A stretch of 64,000 nucleotides of DNA, from contig DATKFW010000015.1 of NCBI GenBank assembly GCA_035511075.1, positions 127,602-191,601 of the forward strand, read 5' to 3'. Below the pieces are notes generated by a model that saw only the letters and a program-made list of their open reading frames with translations, was not told where the DNA came from and did not search any database. This stretch comes from DATAUD01 sp035511075. GTDB taxonomy: Bacteria; Verrucomicrobiota; Verrucomicrobiia; Limisphaerales; Palsa-1400. A program made the translations under genes and the position numbers. Shown here in pieces: positions 1-8,542 of the stretch (positions are counted from its first letter, which is position 1; every line of letters starts with the position of its first letter).

Positions 1-2
1 AC

Positions 3-1511
3 TCGATTTTCGGGACCTATGTGGCCGTGCCTCAAACCGGTTCCCTGCAAGTCACGCTCAACGTAGCGGGTGCTCAATGGGCCGTGGATAAAGGAGTTTT
101 GCAAACCAGCGGCGCAGTCGTGTCCGGGCTTTCGGTGGGTTCGCATACTGTAACATTCAGTGCGGCAACCGGTTGGGTCACGCCCGCGAGCCTGACGGTT
201 TCCGTTGCCGACAACCAGACAAATTCACTCACTGCCAACTATGTGGCCGTGTCGCAAACCGGCTCGTTGCAGGTGACGATTGCTCCAGCCCAAGCCAGCA
301 GTGCGGGTGCGCAATGGGCGGTTGACAACGGCGCTTTCCAGAGCAGTGGAGCGAGCGTCACCGGATTGTCCCCGGGCGCGCATACGGTGACATTCAGCGC
401 CGTGAATGGTTGGACAACGCCCGCCAGCCAACAGATTACCGTGACGAGCAACCAGACCGCGACGGCGACCGGAACTTATGTCGCGCGGAGTCTCAGTGCC
501 GCGATGGGAGGGACCTATAATGGTTTGTTTTTCCCTGCCGATGCCGTTACGGAAACCACATCGGGGATGCTTAACGGGCTGATCGTCAAGACGAACGGCA
601 GATACAGCGGAAAGATACTCCTCCGCGGAAGCAGCCTGCCCATCAGCGGAACATTCGATGACTCCGGACATGCCAGCGAGGTGATCGCGCGCGGACCCAG
701 GCTCGGCGGCGCATTAACGTTGGACATGACGCTGACCTGGAATAACTCGCTGGTGGGAATCGTCGGGACCGTGTCCGGCACTAACGGGGGCCCCTGGGTG
801 GCCAACCTTCTTGCCGATCCTGCCGCAACCAGCGCCCAATCCTATCAATACACCTTGCTCTTTCCACCGACGACGAACTCCCTGCTTGAAACGCCGCCGG
901 GCTTTGGGTACGCGACAATTACAAACCACGACGGAAAAGCCACTGTTGCAGGCGCATTGGCCGACGCCGCCAGCTTCAGCCAGCATGTTCCGGTTTCCGC
1001 GGATGGTTCACTTCCCCTTTACGTGGCGTTTGGCACCAATGAACTGCTGTTGGGCTGGGTTACCAATCTTTACAGTGAAACTCCCGGCGGGGCAATCGCT
1101 TGGATCAAAGGCGGTTCGGTGAAGTCCGTGAATTACAAACGAGGATTTACCAATCTAGTTGCGGTAATGGGTTCCGTCTGGACAAACCCGGCTCCCAAAC
1201 AAGCGGCCATTGACCTGGCCAATGCTCCGTTGACCTTTTTCGGCGGCGGACTGACCGAGCCGCTGGATTACATGGTGAGCGTAGCGACAAATAACACCGT
1301 CGAAGAATCGGGAGCTTCGTCAACAACCTCCCTCACCGGCACCATCGAGCGCAAGACGGGATTGGTGCAAATCGCTTTTGGAAACGGAGATGGGAAGGCC
1401 ACGCAGAGAGCGTATGGAGCGGTCCTGCAAGACTCCCAGATCGCTGGCGGCTACTTTATGACCCAGACCAATGGCGGGGCGTTTGAGTTGCGTTCCGGTC
1501 TGTCTGAATGA
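3..1511 (+). CDS. Secreted PEGA-like repeat protein, 5' end outside the window
   Basis: The reading frame is already open at the window edge. The codons before the first GTG (position 21) read SIFGTY, which continues the repeat pattern, so this is the C-terminal part of a longer protein. Two beta-rich repeats of about 70 residues are visible, each with a GSLQVT start, a GAQWAVD core, an HTVTFSA segment and a closing NQT...Y-VA. They resemble PEGA-type surface domains. The remaining 340 or so residues form a beta-rich domain full of Thr, Asn and Gly, with no catalytic motif that I recognise. Such proteins are normally exported in Verrucomicrobiota, but the signal peptide would lie outside the window. 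The function is unknown; a cell-surface or structural role is inferred. Confidence 0.8.
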   Translation, partial: SIFGTYVAVPQTGSLQVTLNVAGAQWAVDKGVLQTSGAVVSGLSVGSHTVTFSAATGWVTPASLTVSVADNQTNSLTANYVAVSQTGSLQVTIAPAQASSAGAQWAVDNGAFQSSGASVTGLSPGAHTVTFSAVNGWTTPASQQITVTSNQTATATGTYVARSLSAAMGGTYNGLFFPADAVTETTSGMLNGLIVKTNGRYSGKILLRGSSLPISGTFDDSGHASEVIARGPRLGGALTLDMTLTWNNSLVGIVGTVSGTNGGPWVANLLADPAATSAQSYQYTLLFPPTTNSLLETPPGFGYATITNHDGKATVAGALADAASFSQHVPVSADGSLPLYVAFGTNELLLGWVTNLYSETPGGAIAWIKGGSVKSVNYKRGFTNLVAVMGSVWTNPAPKQAAIDLANAPLTFFGGGLTEPLDYMVSVATNNTVEESGASSTTSLTGTIERKTGLVQIAFGNGDGKATQRAYGAVLQDSQIAGGYFMTQTNGGAFELRSGLSE

Positions 1512-1565
1512 GGGCGCCATCGCACAGACCGAGCCTCGATTTATCGATTTTCACGGATTTACGGG

Positions 1566-1593
1566 AAACCCCTATCCTCCGGAGGGGGGTTTT
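1566..1593 (+). terminator. Possible Rho-independent terminator
   Basis: AAACCCC at 1566-1572 pairs with GGGGTTT at 1586-1592, and the CCTCC/GGAGG between them can add pairing. The right arm runs into TTTT. It lies 55 bases after the stop of the repeat protein and before infC. The U tract is short and the inner loop is awkward, so this is tentative. Confidence 0.4.
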
Positions 1594-1706
1594 GAAACAA
1601 TTATTTGACTTGCGAAAATTTGAAAAGTGGGTTTAATAACAGTGTAGTCGGGCTATGCCCGCCAGTTGAAGAAAAATGTATTGTACATGAACATATTCGA
1701 ACCCGT

Positions 1707-1710
1707 GAGG
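1707..1710 (+). promoter_or_regulatory. Shine-Dalgarno site that sets the infC start
   Basis: GAGG lies five bases before the TTG at 1716. The frame is open further upstream, but nothing upstream resembles IF-3, so this site is the main evidence for the TTG start. Confidence 0.55.
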
Positions 1711-1715
1711 GCCTC

Positions 1716-2438
1716 TTGAGTCGCCCTTTCACTCCTCGCAGTTTTTCTCCGTCCACCCCGTTCACTCGTGTTAACGGGAAAATTCGTGCCCGTGAGGTGC
1801 GAGTTATCGACACGGACCAAAAAAACCTCGGCGTCATCTCTTTGGGCGACGCCATAACTCTGGCTCGTGCCAAAGGGGTCGATTTGGTCGAGATTGCACC
1901 CAATGCCGCGCCGCCAGTGTGCCGGCTGGTTGATTTCGGGAAGTACCGCTATGAATTGGCGAAGCAGGAAAAAGAGGCCCGCAAACATCAGCACGCCAAT
2001 AAGGTCAAGGAAATCCAGATCAGCCCCAACATCGATCCCCATGATTTCGGCGTCAAATTGCAGCACGCGATCAACTTTCTCTGCGAGGACATGAAGGTCA
2101 AGGTGACCCTCCGCTTTCGTGGACGCGAAATGGCGCACAAAGAATTTGGGTTTCAACAGGTTGAGAAATTGGTCAAGAACCTCACTTCCTACGGACATCC
2201 CGACGCCCCGGCCAAGCTCATTGGCAAGGGCATCAACGTCATGCTCAGCCCATTGCCTCGGGCCAAACGCGGAAAAAACCCGCGGCAACCCGGGCAGGAT
2301 GGCGAACCGGATCGCGCGCCGGTTATCGAGGAGGACAACGACGACGCTCCCAAAGCGGAACCGGCGGGTCAGGCTTCAGCCGCCAACGGAAAGCCATTCA
2401 GCAATGACGCCTTCGCCAATCTGGAATTGAAACCGTAG
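1716..2438 (+). CDS. infC: Translation initiation factor IF-3
   Basis: IF-3 binds the 30S subunit, prevents premature joining of the 50S subunit and proofreads initiator tRNA and start-codon choice. The N-domain signature is clear (VNGKIRAREVRVID, then LVEIAPNAAPPVCRL and DFGKYRYE), followed by the linker helix and the C-domain (KEIQISPNIDPHDF, KVKVTLRFRGREM). I chose the TTG at 1716 because GAGG lies five bases upstream and the protein then starts shortly before the conserved domain. Rare start codons are characteristic of infC, where IF-3 represses its own translation through them. The 240-residue product exceeds the usual 180 or so because of an acidic, Ala/Pro-rich tail of about 55 residues. 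The usual rpmI and rplT neighbours are absent downstream; the next gene is convergent. Confidence 0.95.
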   Translation: MSRPFTPRSFSPSTPFTRVNGKIRAREVRVIDTDQKNLGVISLGDAITLARAKGVDLVEIAPNAAPPVCRLVDFGKYRYELAKQEKEARKHQHANKVKEIQISPNIDPHDFGVKLQHAINFLCEDMKVKVTLRFRGREMAHKEFGFQQVEKLVKNLTSYGHPDAPAKLIGKGINVMLSPLPRAKRGKNPRQPGQDGEPDRAPVIEEDNDDAPKAEPAGQASAANGKPFSNDAFANLELKP

Positions 2439-2458
2439 GGTTTGAGCGTACCGCTTTC

Positions 2459-3142
2459 CTAGCGGACTTCGAGGTTGTGGACCCACTGGATGGCGTGCTG
2501 GAGCAATTGCGTGCCGTCCTCCAGCTTGAGCTTTTCCTTGATGCGCGCGCGGTACGACTCAACCGTCTTGATGCCCAGGTGCAATTCCTCCGCAATGCGC
2601 CGGGTACCCTGCCCGCGGCCGATGAGTTGAAAAACCTCCAACTCCCGGTCGGTCAGCCGTTCTATCGGAGACCTCTGTTCCTCGGCCCGCCCCAGGACCA
2701 TCTTGTGGACCATGCGGGATGCCATTTTCTCGCTGATATAAATCTGCCCGCTCAACACCTGGCGAATGGCCAGTAGAATTCGCTTTGTGGCTTCCTGCTT
2801 GGTGATGTAACCGCGGGCGCCCGCGCGCAACACCCGTTCGGCATAAAGCGATTCGTCGTGCATGGAAAGAACCAGGACCGGCAGCGACGGGCGCCGGACC
2901 TGGAGGTCCTTGACCAACTCCAACCCGTGCGTCGTTTTGAGGGTGATGTCGGCGATGACGACGTCAGGTTGCGTCTCCTCGATTTCTTTGAGCGCCTGCT
3001 GCGTGTCTTCGGCTTCCCCACAAACGGCCATGTCGCCTTCGCGCTGGATCAGTTGTGTAAGCCACTCGCGGACCAGGGGATGATCATCGACCAGAAAGAC
3101 CTTGGTCTTGGCTGCCGGGTCGGTTTTTGTTTTGGTGGACAT
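2459..3142 (-). CDS. NarL/FixJ-family response regulator
   Basis: The protein has an N-terminal receiver domain (about residues 14-130) with the acidic pair D19-D20, the phospho-acceptor D65 in PDVVIADITL and the conserved K116 in GYITK. A LuxR-type helix-turn-helix follows (about 158-220, LTDRELEVFQLIGRGQGTRR and IKTVESYRARIKEKL). Phosphorylation by the kinase encoded just upstream should allow dimerisation and DNA binding. The kinase gene ends 48 bases before this start on the same strand, so the two form a two-component operon. The target genes cannot be read from the sequence. The gene is convergent with infC. Confidence 0.92.
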   Translation of the reverse strand: MSTKTKTDPAAKTKVFLVDDHPLVREWLTQLIQREGDMAVCGEAEDTQQALKEIEETQPDVVIADITLKTTHGLELVKDLQVRRPSLPVLVLSMHDESLYAERVLRAGARGYITKQEATKRILLAIRQVLSGQIYISEKMASRMVHKMVLGRAEEQRSPIERLTDRELEVFQLIGRGQGTRRIAEELHLGIKTVESYRARIKEKLKLEDGTQLLQHAIQWVHNLEVR

Positions 3143-3190
3143 GCTTAGTGGTTGTTAAATCGTTGCCGGAAATGGAATTGGTTTGCGCCC

Positions 3191-4828
3191 TCATGGACTG
3201 GCGACGGGCTTGACCGCCAGGAGCGATTCGTCTTTGGCCCCCAGGTTTTGATTGCGGAACGAACACAAAACAATCGTCCCGCCGCCCGCGCCGCGCCGGA
3301 TGTCCAGCAAGGCGCCGATCATTTTCGCGCGGTAATTCATGATGTTCAGGCCCATGCCGGCGCTGGAATTCACGTCCGCCGGGAAACCGACGCCATCGTC
3401 TTTGATTGTCAAGATGACTTCTTCATCCACCGCGCCCAGGGCGATGGAGATGTTTCTGCAATGGCCATGTTTGAGGGCGTTGTTGATGGATTCCTGCGCG
3501 ATACGGTAGAGATTGTTCCCGGCCACTTCGTCGTAAATCATTACCCTCTCCTCGACCGAGAAATGACAGGAAATGTTGTTCCGCGCCTGCACCGTCGCTG
3601 TCAATTCCTCGAGGGCCGAAGCCAGCCCATCGACTTCCAGCCGCACCGGATACAGCCCGCGCGCCAGATCGCGCGCCTGGGACACGCCTTCATTGACCAT
3701 TTCGGCGATGATTTCCGCCTGCGCGGCCTCGGGCAATCGATACCGCTCCAGCTTGTCACGCAACAATTCCGCGGCGAAAGCAATGCTCACCAAATGCTGG
3801 CACAAACTGTCGTGCAAATCCTGCCCGATGCGGCGCTGCTCGCGGTCGCTGATTTCGGCGACCTGCTTCTCCATCTGTTTGCGCGCGCTCATGTCCCTAT
3901 ACACGACAACCCCGCCCTGAATGTGGCCGTGCTCGTCAATCAGGGGCCGCCCGGTTGCCGCGAGCCACAGCCCCTCGGAGGAATCCGACGGACGCAAAAA
4001 GATTTCCGCGCCGTCAATGACCTCGCCGCGTATCGCCCGCATCAACGGGTGTTGGTCGGTTGGATAGGCCGACAGGGTGTCGGACACGTAGGATTTGAAA
4101 CGCTCCGCGGAATCATCGGTATCCACAATTCCCAACCCTGCGCGGATCAAACGTTCGGCCGCCGGATTGGTCAACAGGATTTTTCCATGGGCATCGGCCA
4201 CGATGACGCCGTCGCCCATGCTGTTCAAGATGGATTGGAGAATGCTGGTCTGCCGGCGCAAGGCGGCTTCGGAGCGGGCCAATTCCCTGGCGCGTTGTTC
4301 CGCGGCGGCGCTGCGATCGGCGACGCGTTGTTCGAGGGTTTCGTTCAGGAGCTTGAGATTGGCCTGGGCCTGGGTGCGTTCGAGGACTTCGGCGCGCATG
4401 GCCTCATTGGCGCGCGCCAGCTCCTGGGTGCGTTCGCGCACGCGCGTCTCCAGCCCCTCCTGGGCGGCGCGCAACGCCTGCTCGACGCGTTTGCGTTCTG
4501 CCACTTCGCTGGTCAACACCGCCAACAGGCTGAACAGACCGAATCGTTGCAAGGTATTCCACAGAAGCAGCCAGTGCCTGTCGATCGAGCCCGGATCGAG
4601 ATACTTGGCGGCGTACCAAATGACGCTGGAAATCAGCGCAACCAGAATTCCGGGCCAGCGCCCGGCAAACCAGGCGACGAAGCAAACCGGGATGAGATAA
4701 AAGACCATGAGGGCCACCATCGGCCCAGTCACATAATCCAACTCGCCGATGTAGATCACCAGGACCAGCCCCGTAAGGACCAGGACTGCCCGGGACCGGC
4801 CATTGAGATACTCGATGATAAGCTTCAC
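3191..4828 (-). CDS. Membrane sensor histidine kinase, PAS and HisKA_3 type
   Basis: This is the sensor partner of the adjacent NarL-type regulator. About three hydrophobic membrane segments lie within residues 14-108, followed by a long coiled coil (about 108-195). A PAS domain (about 195-315) includes NSMGDGVIVADAHGKIL. The dimerisation/phosphoacceptor helix carries H339 in QDLHDSLCQHL. The HATPase domain has its N box near N449-N450, the G1 box DDGVGF (477-482) and the G2 box GMGL (491-494). This is the NarX/DegS-type layout that goes with LuxR-type regulators. The signal is unknown. The gene diverges from the FecR-barrel gene across a 173-base intergenic region, so a regulatory link is possible but not shown. 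Confidence 0.92.
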   Translation of the reverse strand: MKLIIEYLNGRSRAVLVLTGLVLVIYIGELDYVTGPMVALMVFYLIPVCFVAWFAGRWPGILVALISSVIWYAAKYLDPGSIDRHWLLLWNTLQRFGLFSLLAVLTSEVAERKRVEQALRAAQEGLETRVRERTQELARANEAMRAEVLERTQAQANLKLLNETLEQRVADRSAAAEQRARELARSEAALRRQTSILQSILNSMGDGVIVADAHGKILLTNPAAERLIRAGLGIVDTDDSAERFKSYVSDTLSAYPTDQHPLMRAIRGEVIDGAEIFLRPSDSSEGLWLAATGRPLIDEHGHIQGGVVVYRDMSARKQMEKQVAEISDREQRRIGQDLHDSLCQHLVSIAFAAELLRDKLERYRLPEAAQAEIIAEMVNEGVSQARDLARGLYPVRLEVDGLASALEELTATVQARNNISCHFSVEERVMIYDEVAGNNLYRIAQESINNALKHGHCRNISIALGAVDEEVILTIKDDGVGFPADVNSSAGMGLNIMNYRAKMIGALLDIRRGAGGGTIVLCSFRNQNLGAKDESLLAVKPVASP

Positions 4829-5001
4829 AATGAACAGAGCCAGTTATGCCACTTCCACGGCCAAAAAACAAGGCCGGAAGCTGGTTCAAAACTTGCTTTA
4901 GAGCGGGGATTGTCAATCATGCGACTTGGCGCCGTTTATCATGGAAGAGCTTGTCCATGGGTGCCAGGAGCAAAACTAGAGCTGGAATTCGTAAACCCCT
5001 C

Positions 5002-8000
5002 ATGACAACTGAAGTTTACCGGCGTATTGCCGGCGCACTTGTTTTGCTGGCAGTCCTGTTGACAGCCCCCGTGGTTTTGAGCCAGACTCCCCTTCCCGGG
5101 CCGCAGGATACTGTGTTGCTTTCCATTGCCGGCACCGTTGAGGTCGCCCCCGCCGGGACCTCCAGTTGGTCTTCCGGTCATGTCAATCAAATCCTGCACC
5201 TCGGGGATCAGCTTCGTTCCGGCAAGAACAGCCGTGCCACGCTTCGCCTTTCGGACCGGACCGTCTTTCGGATATACGAATTGACCACAATGACCATCAA
5301 ACCGGCGCCCAAGGCCGGCCAAAACCAGGTCATCGAGGTCAAGTCGGGCGCGGCCTACTTCTTTAACCGCGACAAACCCAATCAGACCCAGTTTCAGACG
5401 CCCTCTTCCTCGGGAGCTATCCGCGGCACCGAGTTCAATCTCGCCGTCGCGGAGGACGGCAAGACAAGGCTTACCTTGCTCGATGGGCAGGTCGAACTGG
5501 GCAATGCCCAGGGTTCGGTCGAATTGGAGAGCGGCCAGGAGGCACTCGTTGAAATGGGCAAGGCCCCGACAAAATCCTCGCGGATTGACGCCATCAACGT
5601 CATTCAGTGGACGCTTTACTATCCGGCAATACTTGACATCGACGAATTGGAACTCAGTGGCGATGTGAAGCAATCGCTCTCCTCCTCGCTCGAGGCTTAT
5701 CGGGCCGGTGATGTGCTCCAAGCACTGGCTCAGTATCCGGAAACCCGCGTTGCCGCCTCGGAGTCCGAACGCGTGTATCACGCGACGCTCCTGCTGGCGG
5801 TCGGAGAGGTTGATGGCGCCGCGGAATTGTTGAACCAGTCAACACACGAGAGCCGTCCCGCGGCGCTGGCTGAGGCGCTCAAGGAGATGATCGCCGCTGT
5901 CAAAGGTCAGCCCTGGAACCGCACTGCTCCACGCACCCTTGCCACTGAATGGCTGGCCGGTTCTTATCAGGCGCAGGCCCATCGCGACCTGGGCCAAGCC
6001 CTGCAAATGGCCCTCAGCGCCGCGGCCAAATCGCCTGGCTTCGGTTTTGCGCAGGAACGCGTTGCCGAGATGGAGTTCAGCTTTGGGCATACTGGCCCGG
6101 CGTTGTCGGCCTTGAAAAGGAGCCTGGAACTTTCCCCGCGCAACGCGCAGGCATTGGCCGTGAAGGGGTTCGTCTTAAGCGGGCAAAACAGGATCAACCA
6201 GGCGCGCCAATGTTTCGACGACGCCATTGCCCTCGACGGCTCGCTGGCCAATGCCTGGCTTGGGCGCGGCCTGATTAATATCCGCCAGAATAATATCAAA
6301 CAGGGACGGCAGGACCTGGAAACGGCCGCCGCGCTGGAGCCAAATCGCGCCTTCCTTCGCAGCTATCTGGGCAAGGCATGGAGCCAGGACCTGCCTGGCC
6401 AGTATTCGTGGGACACGCATCTGGCTAAAAGGGAGCTTGGCCTGGCGATGCGCCTGGACCCGAACGATCCGACCGCATGGCTTTATTCCGCCTTGATCAA
6501 TGACCAGCGCAATCGCATCAATGAGGCGATTGATGATTTGGAACATTCCGAAGCGCTCAACGACAATCGCGCCGTCTTCCGCTCGAAGTTTTCGCTGGAC
6601 CAGGACGCCGCCGTGCGGGCCGCCAATCTTGCCTTGATCTATGAAGACGCGGGGCTGAGCGACGTTGCGGTGCGCGAAGCCACAAAATCGGTGGAGGGCG
6701 ATTACGCCAATTACTCGGCGCACCTTTTCCTTTCGGACACTTACGATGCCTTGCGAGACCACAAGGATGCCAACCTGCGGTATGAAACACCGTGGGAGGA
6801 CGAATTACTGGTGGCAAACTTATTGGCCCCGGTGGGCGCGGGCGTCCTTTCCCAGAGCGTTTCTCAACAGGAATATTCAAAACTCTTCGCCTCGGACGGC
6901 CCGCAGTTTTTCTCGCAGACGGAATTTTTCAGCCGCGGCGCGTGGCTGGAGAACGCGTCGCAATTTGGCACCGTGGAAGACATGTCCTACTCACTGAATG
7001 CCTACTATTACAGTGATCCGGGATGGCGTCCGAATAATACCATCGAGAATTCGGATTTCTCCGCGCAAGTCAAATATCAGATCGACGCCAAGGACACCGT
7101 TTTCCTTCAGGTGGAACGGACCGAGCTGGATGCCGGAGATGTTCTGGAGCATTACTATTACAAGACGGATTACGATCCTTCTCTAAAGGAGACGGAAGTA
7201 CAGGACCCGAACTTATTGATGGGCTATCATCGTGATTGGGGCAATGGGAACCACACGCTGGTGCTGTATCGCGGCTTGCAGGACTATTTCACTGCCAACG
7301 ATGCCAATTACAACGCCCCTTTGCTGGCCTCGGACCTGCCGGCTGGCATTTTTCCCAGTTTGTATCCGGCTGTCACCTCCCTGCAAAGCACCACAGAGCT
7401 CAATTCCGTCGAGGCGCAGCATATTTTCGAGAGCGATATTCAAAGCGCGATCGTCGGCACGCGATACCAGGCTGAAAGCATTCAGACGGCCAATACGCTG
7501 GCACAAACCGCTACGTTCACGCCGCTTCCGGAAGTCGCTCACGTGAACAGCGATTTCGAGCGGTTCAGCATTTACGGCTACTACCAATTGAAACTGTTCG
7601 ATTCGCTTCACCTCACCGGCGGGGCCGCCTACGATTGGGAACGTTTTCCGCTCAATTTGGACGGCCCGCCGCTTTCCAGCGCCGAAGATCAGAGAGGGCG
7701 GCTGTCCCCAAAGGTGGGTTTGGATTGGACCCTGCCGGAAGGCACGCGGCTTCGCGCCGATTACACGCGTTCGATGAGCGGCCTTCTCAACGACGGCAGC
7801 ACCTTGATCGAGCCGAGCGAGGTCGCCGGCTTCAACCAGGAATTTCGCAGTCTCATCCCGGAATCCGCCGGCAAAGGCACTCCGCCCGCCACCGAGTTTG
7901 AAACATGGGGACTGGGGGCGGACCACAAGTTTCCGACCAGAACGTATGTTGACATCGAAGGCCAATTGTTGACTTCCAGGGGCGACCAACTGATTGGCGC

Positions 8001-8511
8001 ATGGTCAAGCGGCGCCGTTCCGGTTCCGTTGACGGTGGCGGACCTGTCGCAGTCGCAATATTTCCAGGAGAAAGACGCCTTCGCGAGCATCAGCCAATTG
8101 ATTGGCAGCGATTTGTCCGTTGGCGTCAGTTATACATTGACTGCCGCCGACCTTTCCACCCACGCGGCGACTCCGCCAGGGACCACGCCATCCACGGCAT
8201 TCAACACCCATGAGGATTCAACCCTGAACGAGGTCAGTGTGTTTGCCAATTTCTACGCGCCTTGCGGCTTTTTCAGCCAATTCCAGGCCAATTGGTGGAA
8301 GCAGGAGAACATCGAGAGCATGGACGAACCGGGGGATAGTTTTGCGCAATTCAACCTCTACGCCGGCTATCGTTTTCCACGGCGTCACGTGGAGGTGATG
8401 GTCGGCGTCGTCAACATCGGCAACCAGGATTACAACATCGACCCGCTGACTTATTTTCTGGAGCAAGCCCACAGCCGCACTTTTGTGGCGAGTTTCAAAT
8501 TTAATTTCTAA
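5002..8511 (+). CDS. FecR-domain, TPR and outer-membrane beta-barrel fusion protein
   Basis: The ATG at 5002 gives a clear signal peptide (MTTEVYRRIAGALVLLAVLL, then a cleavage region near VVLSQ). The open frame runs further upstream, but its residues do not resemble protein. A FecR-like domain follows (about residues 35-190, with SGAIRGTEFNLAV and LLDGQVELG). TPR helices fill about 240-590 (for example SLANAWLGRGLINIRQNN). The rest to residue 1169 is a series of amphipathic strands ending SFKFNF, with the terminal Phe typical of outer-membrane barrels. I see no TonB plug. FecR domains normally relay signals in the periplasm; here the domain is fused directly to a barrel. The next gene, a CHASE2 cyclase, starts 31 bases downstream, so they probably work together. 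Confidence 0.85.
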   Translation: MTTEVYRRIAGALVLLAVLLTAPVVLSQTPLPGPQDTVLLSIAGTVEVAPAGTSSWSSGHVNQILHLGDQLRSGKNSRATLRLSDRTVFRIYELTTMTIKPAPKAGQNQVIEVKSGAAYFFNRDKPNQTQFQTPSSSGAIRGTEFNLAVAEDGKTRLTLLDGQVELGNAQGSVELESGQEALVEMGKAPTKSSRIDAINVIQWTLYYPAILDIDELELSGDVKQSLSSSLEAYRAGDVLQALAQYPETRVAASESERVYHATLLLAVGEVDGAAELLNQSTHESRPAALAEALKEMIAAVKGQPWNRTAPRTLATEWLAGSYQAQAHRDLGQALQMALSAAAKSPGFGFAQERVAEMEFSFGHTGPALSALKRSLELSPRNAQALAVKGFVLSGQNRINQARQCFDDAIALDGSLANAWLGRGLINIRQNNIKQGRQDLETAAALEPNRAFLRSYLGKAWSQDLPGQYSWDTHLAKRELGLAMRLDPNDPTAWLYSALINDQRNRINEAIDDLEHSEALNDNRAVFRSKFSLDQDAAVRAANLALIYEDAGLSDVAVREATKSVEGDYANYSAHLFLSDTYDALRDHKDANLRYETPWEDELLVANLLAPVGAGVLSQSVSQQEYSKLFASDGPQFFSQTEFFSRGAWLENASQFGTVEDMSYSLNAYYYSDPGWRPNNTIENSDFSAQVKYQIDAKDTVFLQVERTELDAGDVLEHYYYKTDYDPSLKETEVQDPNLLMGYHRDWGNGNHTLVLYRGLQDYFTANDANYNAPLLASDLPAGIFPSLYPAVTSLQSTTELNSVEAQHIFESDIQSAIVGTRYQAESIQTANTLAQTATFTPLPEVAHVNSDFERFSIYGYYQLKLFDSLHLTGGAAYDWERFPLNLDGPPLSSAEDQRGRLSPKVGLDWTLPEGTRLRADYTRSMSGLLNDGSTLIEPSEVAGFNQEFRSLIPESAGKGTPPATEFETWGLGADHKFPTRTYVDIEGQLLTSRGDQLIGAWSSGAVPVPLTVADLSQSQYFQEKDAFASISQLIGSDLSVGVSYTLTAADLSTHAATPPGTTPSTAFNTHEDSTLNEVSVFANFYAPCGFFSQFQANWWKQENIESMDEPGDSFAQFNLYAGYRFPRRHVEVMVGVVNIGNQDYNIDPLTYFLEQAHSRTFVASFKFNF

Positions 8512-8542
8512 ACTCGCGACGGAGGACTAGACTTCGCCCGCC

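Noticed and set aside
2451..2465. Small hairpin CCGCT-TTCCT-AGCGG between infC and the response regulator gene
   Set aside because: Five pairs only and no T tract on either strand; not enough for a terminator.
3152..5005. 617-codon open frame on the plus strand, antisense to the sensor kinase
   Set aside because: The opposite strand encodes a complete kinase with all motifs; this frame has no domain and its composition is that of a GC-rich shadow.
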